Below the pieces are notes generated by a model, which saw nothing but the letters and a program-made list of their open reading frames with translations, ran no database searches and had not been told where the DNA came from. From Siphonodentalium dalli (taxonomy: Eukaryota > Mollusca > Scaphopoda > Gadilida > Siphonodentaliidae), in assembly GCA_032622095.1 (NCBI GenBank), contig CP136061.1:99075345-99139344 (forward strand): a stretch of 64,000 nt of DNA, read 5' to 3'. Below are positions 58,409-64,000 of this stretch, in pieces; position 1 is the stretch's first letter, and each line of letters starts with the position of its first letter. The translations under genes and the position numbers were made by a program.

Positions 58409-58456
58409 GGTCCGGTTTCGTGATACCTTCCGGGTTGGTGATATCAGGTACACGGG
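58409..58456 (-). repeat. 48-bp inverted repeat, right partner
   Basis: Inverse of 51660-51707 with three mismatches; see that entry. Confidence 0.8.
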
Positions 58457-58751
58457 TTGAACTTTGTGTATAGCATATATGGTCATGTAGTAGCATCGTT
58501 TGGTGTCATAATTAAAACGTTCAACTATTCAAATGAATTCGTAGAAAACACCTGTATTTGTGATTGCCACAATATAGTTGTAAACATTATATTGAAGGAA
58601 CTTGTCCATATCTGAGCAACGCTCACGTGCGAATGAGTCAACTGTGACATGATAACACCAGTCGGCAGTCGCCACGTAGACACGCCCTCACTCGAGATAA
58701 TTTACAGCTCCACGCTTTAATTGATTGTTTGACAATTCTAAACCGCGATGA

Positions 58752-58870
58752 AGAAAAGACGGATTCGTCATCTCAAGTTTAGCCTCGGTAAAGCTGGTTT
58801 AGCTGGACCGCCGAATTAGATGGTTTAGTTGCTGGTTTAAGCTTATAAAACGCAGACAAATTATCGAAAT
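58752..58870 (+). mobile_element. TIR element family N, right-half copy
   Basis: AAAAGACGGATTCGTCATC, GCTGGTTTAGCTGGACCGCC and TTATAAAACGCA match 19262-19380 in order. The left half is not found. Confidence 0.7.
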
Positions 58871-59309
58871 TGACAAAAACTTATCCCCGCATGCTGTATA
58901 CACTGACAATATATTCGGTTTTTGTTGGTATTGATCAATACCAAATCTGATTCCCTTGGTTTTGATCAAAACCAAATCTGAATCCCTTGGTTTTGAGGAC
59001 ATGTTCAATACCATATATTGGTTTTGACCGATAGTCTTCAAGAGTTATCGTTACTGTTTCCGTCTAGCACATGGCCAGATTGGAGGTCGCCATTTTATTT
59101 CGAAGCGACTGAAACACATTCTAGTGTTAAAATCACAGCAAATAACTTACACTGGTTCAATGGGCGATCACAGATATGTTTCCTGATGGCCGGACAATCT
59201 TATCTTCGGGAATATTGACATGTATGTATCTACTAACTATTAATTATAGGATGCTTTCGGTTTCGACTTCAACTTCACACGAAATCTTCACACGTATTTT
59301 GTATCAGCA
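58871..59309. other. No gene seen; TTGGTTTTGA repeats
   Basis: AATACCAAATCTGATTCCCTTGGTTTTGA-type words occur two to three times near 58915-59035. The rest is unremarkable. Confidence 0.5.
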
Positions 59310-60800
59310 CACAAGCTCATATATGGGCACCAACACGATAGAGAATTGACAGAACATTTCAAACTCAACAAATAATGCCTTTGTCAATGGATAAGACATA
59401 ACAAATTTTCATCAAAAATACTTCAAGTTGAAAAATAAATTTCTCAGTATATTTGATAAAAATTTGTCATGCTGTTTGAAATTGTTCATGTCCACAGTAA
59501 TTTATCAGGTTTATAACATTAGGTCATGTTTATGGAATGGCATGTACTTTTACATTTATTCCTTATTTGCGCTTAAGCTTAAATCACTTACGCGTAAATG
59601 CAAATTATTTATGCTTAAATGCAAATCATTTACGCTTAAGCACGAAAGGATCATAATTTTCATATTGAAGCTTAAGTGCAAATAAGAAGTAAATATTAAA
59701 ACCATGTCCCATATTATATGGGAGTTCAAATTTACATTGAATAGCCAATTACGCTTAAGTGTAATGCATTAAGACATTATGCTTGAGCGTAATTCAGATT
59801 TCCATTATGCTTTTCAAAGCATAATCTATTAAACTTAAGCGAAAAGCCATTACGCGTAAGCGTAATGTCGTTATGCTTAAGCGTAATGTCATTACGCTTA
59901 AGCGTAATTCATATTCCATATGTGAAAACTCCCCTGAAGCTGAAATTGATGCAGCCAATTCCTGACGCTAGTAACTTTTGACAAATATCTAGCTTAAATG
60001 ATATCATTATATGTAAGGTAATAAGGCTATGAAAATATGTTATGCTTAAGCGTAATGGCAGTGCGCTTAAGTGTATTTTTCAATTTTCATTGCTTTATGA
60101 CTAATTGGATTCTCTCTATATTAAATCTATTTTGAGCCCTGAATATGCTTAAGCATAATTAGCTATTAAATGTGAATTTGGCCTCCCATACCAATATGGG
60201 TGAACCACAAATCAATCTTTATTTAGACCGATCTGTCTAAATGTGTTGGCCAATCAGTCTAAACAGATTGAAAGTTGACAATTTGCCAATAGATAAGACA
60301 TAAAATTTTCATAAAAATTTATCTTAAAGTTGAAAAAGACATTTGGCAGTTTATTTGACAAAAAAATTGTCATTCCGTTTGAAAATTATCATGATTCATG
60401 GCAATTTATCAGGTCTAGGTGAATTGGTGTATGCGCAAATTACTTACACTTTAGAAGCGAAAAATTATGGACCATATTTACGCTCGAGCGCAAATAAGGT
60501 ACAAATGTTAAAATCGCATCCCATATGGGTGAACCACCGAATGTTCTTTATTTGACCGATCGGTCTGAAAAGTCTTGACCAATTGGTCTAAAGTTTTCCT
60601 GTCAGTACCTTCTCTGACACCGGTCTAACTAAATTGTAAGAGAAGGAAAGCATTTTCACATTTATTCATTATTTGCGCAAAAGTGCAAATTTTATTTACT
60701 CTTAAGCACAAATTATTATCCCTTAAGCGAAAATTATTTACAAATGAGCACAAATCATTATCATTTATTCTTAAGCACAAAATTGACAAATGGGTCACCC
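59310..60800. repeat. Array of CTTAAG-centred palindromes with two flanking diverged duplicates
   Basis: ATTACGCTTAAGCGTAAT and variants (GCTTAAATGC, GCGCTTAAG, GCTTGAGCG) occur some 20 times between 59566 and 60780. Arms at 59717-59745 and 60162-60190 (TATGGGAG..CAAATT.ACATT.AATAGC) are inverted partners enclosing the densest part. Outside it, 59385-59530 and 60280-60410 are diverged direct duplicates (GGATAAGACATAA.AAATTTTCAT, AATTGTCAT..GTTTGAAA, GCAATTTATCAGGT). 60167-60190 is identical over 24 bases to 29252-29275, beside the other palindrome array. Non-coding. Confidence 0.8.
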
Positions 60801-61467
60801 AGACCTGTTTTAATTTTATAATATTTCATTAATTAATCATATAATCAAAATGAAGATATTATGTCACAACACAGACATAAAAATTTACTAAGGCTAAGGG
60901 GTTACTTATACCACCCCACCCACTGAATAATTATTGTTTTAAATATAAAAACTTCATGCTAACAACCGCTGTAGATGTATGATGTTATATTTATATGGAC
61001 ATAAATGTACGTCGTTTAATAAATGGACCCGATATTTACGACCTATTTTAATCATGCAACAAATTAAAAAATTATTTGCATCATGCCATGTATTCGTATC
61101 TTCGAATTATTGAAAATTATGAAATTAGCACATGCTGCACACCCACTGAGCCTCACTTGTGTCTACTTAGTGCCCACGGAACCAAACAGGTAAGGTCATA
61201 TAGGCAGAAAATTACGGCATACAAACTGATTACCGGTATAATTTTCCTAAAAAAAAAGTGATGAAATAAATTACCTCGAGGCAGCTTTTAGTTTCCCTCA
61301 TGGTTTTTCGGCAGACATATATTTTCAAAATATTTGTCTCCACATTGATATAATGACCACTATCCATGTGCTTATATCAGTGTCTACTGTTAACACAATG
61401 AAGTCACATTGAATGTCATTTCAATGCTGTTAGAGTACGAACATGTAGTCGGTCATGTCACTTAGGG
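60801..61467. other. No gene seen
   Basis: AT-rich; nothing recognisable. Confidence 0.5.
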
Positions 61468-61702
61468 GCTGTTACATGAGCCGGCCCAGCCGGGACAACT
61501 CTGTTAGTTGAGACAACTCGGTTAGCTGGGACATATCGGTAGTCAACGTCAACCGAGTTATCCCAGCTAACCAAGTCGACCCTGCTAACTCGGTTTGCCG
61601 AGTTGACCCGGCTCATGTAACAGCACACCATTATTTTAGTGAGAAAGCACAGAGGACCTAAGCACCTGACAGACCGAGTTGTCCCTCTCATGTAACAAGC
61701 CC
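61468..61702. repeat. Foldback with GCTGTTACATGAG ends
   Basis: GCTGTTACATGAGCCGG at 61468 pairs with CCGGCTCATGTAACAGC ending at 61624. A second copy of the right end (GTTGTCCCTCTCATGTAACA) ends near 61702, suggesting a nested or extended element. The interior repeats AACTCGGTTAGCTGGGAC and its complement. Confidence 0.8.
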
Positions 61703-61770
61703 ATAAATACATAGGCCTACAGGGCACTCAAAGAATTCTTGGAAAAATGACCACATCATGCTTGATTCTA

Positions 61771-62005
61771 GAGGCCCCCATGGCCCCACCCCCTTTTCGT
61801 ACGCCGTATTCCATGCCCTGTTATGAGGTACGCCGTATTCCAGCCCCTCTGTTAGGAGGTATTCGGTATTCCAAATATACCGGTATTCGTACGCCGACCT
61901 TCCAAAAAATGAAGTTTTCATATATTTTTATGTATTCCATATAGCTGTTAGCTGGTATTCCACCCTCTGTATTAAGTGGTATTCCGTATTCCATGTGGGG
62001 GCCTC
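61771..62005. mobile_element. 235-bp TIR element with 6-bp target duplication
   Basis: Ends GAGGCCCCCATGG / CCATGTGGGGGCCTC, flanked by ATTCTA at 61765-61770 and 62006-62011. The interior consists of repeated GGTATTCCGTATTCCA and TACGCCGTATTCCA units. Non-coding; superfamily not assigned. Confidence 0.75.
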
Positions 62006-62106
62006 ATTCTAGTTCGCAATTTGGGAACTACACATTCGTCAATATTTAACACATTTACAATGATTTTTCACCAGCAAATTCTTGATGAATATATAACAAT
62101 TAAACA

Positions 62107-62361
62107 GTGATTTATTTACAAACATCAATTTCAATGGAAAACTACATTACTTCCGAATTGACACTCGGAACTATCGGATCGTTCAATGAAAATGAAGGCG
62201 AAAATAAAATTATTGGCGCAATCAATAATCGCATTGAAATCAGACCAAATGTTATTGTAATTGACCCACTCTACCTGCTGTCAGTTCATACTCTAGCTAA
62301 TCCACATTACTTCATGATTGGGAAATCCTCAGATAAAAATAATGTAATTGTTCTTGCATAG
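62107..62361 (+). other. Unidentified open frame
   Basis: 84 codons; from the second ATG it reads MENYITSELTLGTIGSFNEN, then IGAINNRIEIRPNVIVIDPL and FMIGKSSDKNNVIVLA, then a stop. The composition is protein-like and the sequence is not repeated in the window. No donor or acceptor is obvious, and I do not recognise a family. It sits between a TIR element and family B copy 3, so it may be a relic of element-borne coding. Confidence 0.25.
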
Positions 62362-62382
62362 AATTGAATATTTCTCAAACCA

Positions 62383-63045
62383 GTTGGTGGTGGGGGGGAT
62401 TTTTTTCAGGGCAGGTATGCCGGGGTGGGTGTGTGGTCGATTTAATTTACCACTCCATTTTTTCTGTTTAAACTCTAGTTTCTGGCCCAGAAACAATTTA
62501 AATAACTAACTTGAAAAATCTATATCTGATCACGCTGAGCTTTGACAGGTAGGTTCCTTGACTCGATTCAAATATATTTTAACCCCGAAGCCAAAGAAAT
62601 AGTAATTTAGGAGCGTCTGATCGGACTGAGTACCTTTAAAACACCTTAGAATAAGAGAAATAATGTAATTCTAACTGCTAAACTGGCTGCAGGCAGTTAT
62701 CGTGTTGTATTTTGTTGCAAATTTTGAAAATCCAGGATGGCCGCTGGCAGCCATTTTTTTTAGCCGAATGACCCCAAAATGACACACTCCTATTTAATAC
62801 ATGTTATGTTAACATCCATGAATGCACAGAAATTCATATACAGCTGTTTACAGTGAATCCCCCCCCCCCCGCCACCCTCGCAAATCTCTGTTTTAGTGAT
62901 AAAAGTCCAAATATTGTCGAAAAAACTTCCGAAAACAGAAAAACAATTTGGATGTGGGGGGTCAGTGAGTCCCAACTAGGGTCGAAAAGTAGATATCAGC
63001 ATACGTGCCTGATTTATTTTCCGAGCTCCCCCCCCCCTTATCCAG
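62383..63045 (+). mobile_element. Family B TIR element, copy 3, with a family C fragment inside
   Basis: G-run then GGGCAGGTATGCC at the left and CATACGTGCCTGA..CCCCCCCC at the right. The interior ATGGCCGCTGGCAGCCAT and CTCTGTTTTAGTG are retained, and TTAA at 62809-62812 is unoccupied. A family C right-hand fragment occupies 62475-62635 (CCCCGAAGCCAAAGAAATAG, GGACTGAGTACCT then TTAA at 62636-62639), a separate insertion from that in copy 2. Confidence 0.8.
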
Positions 63046-63590
63046 TTAGGATTCTCTCTTAACCAAAATATGGTAATACAGACCAAATAAGGAATTTACT
63101 ATGATAGTATTGTGAGTTGTAAGTTGTAGATGCACCAAACACAAATATAAATATAAGAAAACGATGCATTATCGTGACTCTGCTTATAAACAATTCACTG
63201 CTCTTTTTGCTCGACTTGCATTTTCTCTGACACAAAGCGTGTTTTGTGAATAATATCACATTCATATAATAATTATGCTATACTATATAATAGTATCTTC
63301 TTGAGGAAATTATCATAATTTGATAAATGTTATTTCTAAACTATAACCTAAATGAAGGCCGCCCGCCCCGAAGTCATGAAGAATGTGATTACTCACACCC
63401 CCACCCATGATGGGTATTTCACCTGTCATCAAAACATGCTACATGTATGACATGCCTGCAATAATGTTTTCTTTGTTTGAAATCCTATATCTCGTGGCCA
63501 GTACATTGAAAATATTTATATCCAGAACAATATGTGATATTTTAAGTAAATCTATAGATGTACATGTCATTTCATATACTAGTGCATGTC
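63046..63590. other. No gene seen
   Basis: Nothing recognisable on either strand. Confidence 0.5.
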
Positions 63591-63844
63591 CAAGCCTTGA
63601 AATGGTGTGCCTGTCATTTGCAGAATGAGGTCCCCAGAGGGTGAATTTATTGATGGTACCCCGCACAGTGGGCTAGAATCACCAAAAACACCCTCTGGAG
63701 AGCTCATGCTGCTTACACCTCAGCAGAAGGAGGTTTACAGAGGGTGAATTTGGTGATGCTAGCCCACTATGTGGGGTACCATAACTAAATTCTTCCTCTG
63801 GGGACCTCATTCTGCAAATGACAGACACACTATTTCAAGGCTTG
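63591..63844. repeat. 254-bp foldback MITE
   Basis: Arms of about 88 bases are nearly complementary: CAAGCCTTGAAAT, GTCATTTGCAGAATGAGGTC, CCCAGAGG and GGTACCCC..GTGGGCTAG on the left, inverse on the right. An inner pair GAGGGTGAATTTGGTGATGC / TCACCAAAAACACCCTC lies around the centre near 63718. Frames across the arms are not genes. Confidence 0.85.
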
Positions 63845-64000
63845 TTGGTATCATTTTATAAGACCTGTATGTTATATTTTATAGAGGACGGTCAGCTAGA
63901 AGTCTTGCTGTGGAAGTAAATTGACTGGAAGACATACACTGGACCAAAGTTGGAACTTGGATGTATTCAATTTACAACTGTAAGTTTTTATATATCACTT

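Noticed and set aside
59566-60780. CRISPR-like palindromic repeats
   Set aside because: Irregular spacing and overlapping half-units, no Cas genes, eukaryotic repeat landscape.

Overview
This is a stretch of a eukaryotic, AT-rich animal genome in which almost everything recognisable is transposable-element or repeat DNA. There is no complete host gene, no operon-like layout and no rRNA or tRNA gene. CR1/jockey-type and other LINE remains, an L1-like ORF1, TTAA-flanked MITEs, TA-flanked hairpin MITEs, an 8-bp-TSD hAT element, a 180-bp satellite, a degenerate AACGTTGAA array, TCCGTCTG-rich dispersed repeats and frequent ACATGTACATGTA words together suggest a marine invertebrate. A lophotrochozoan such as a mollusc or annelid is my best guess. 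That is inference from repeat style; no host gene here fixes the species.

Layout. 0-7 kb: non-autonomous elements (TTAA family A at 1-273 and 5405-5885, G/C-run family B at 1937-2481) and hairpins. 7.0-7.3 kb, minus strand: the best host-gene candidate, a signal-peptide plus PAN/apple-like first exon ending in a splice donor. 8.3-12.1 kb, minus: a nearly full-length CR1-type LINE ORF2 (2A-like peptide, endonuclease, reverse transcriptase, Cys/His C-terminus) broken by two stops and a frameshift. 13.3-16.8 kb: a hairpin MITE, then a satellite array with a homogenised core and decayed edge. 16.8-18.0 kb, minus: an L1-type ORF1 with one frameshift and no ORF2. 18.9-21.8 kb: a TIR element and the 3' third of another LINE, whose 3' UTR carries a 745-bp GAT/GAC expansion. 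22.3-25.5 kb: two direct copies of a dispersed repeat enclosing the AACGTTGAA array, itself interrupted by a TTAA MITE. 27.1-29.5 kb: a minisatellite split by a 1-kb foldback of C- and G-runs, then an array of 20-bp palindromes and a second hairpin MITE.

30-50 kb: sparse. It holds a second foldback of the same family (34.6-35.7), several hairpin MITEs, a tandem duplication interrupted by a hAT element with a perfect 8-bp TSD (42.3-43.9), a third TTAA family (44.4-45.0), further tandem duplications, an array of ACTACC/GGTAGT half-palindromes (48.0-48.3) and a candidate internal exon (48365-48576, minus). 50-64 kb: another LINE C-terminus, a 6.8-kb interval bounded by 48-bp inverted repeats containing a ~2.46-kb duplication, nested family B and family C elements with an empty-site comparison, a full family A copy, an array of CTTAAG-centred palindromes, and four more foldbacks.

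The elements do not form a pathway. What the window records is a sequence of insertions: tandem repeats and older elements served as targets for younger TIR elements, and several insertions can be proved from target-site duplications or empty sites inside the window. I did not find a novel coding system. The most unusual material is the non-coding foldback and palindromic-satellite DNA and the unidentified exon candidates.
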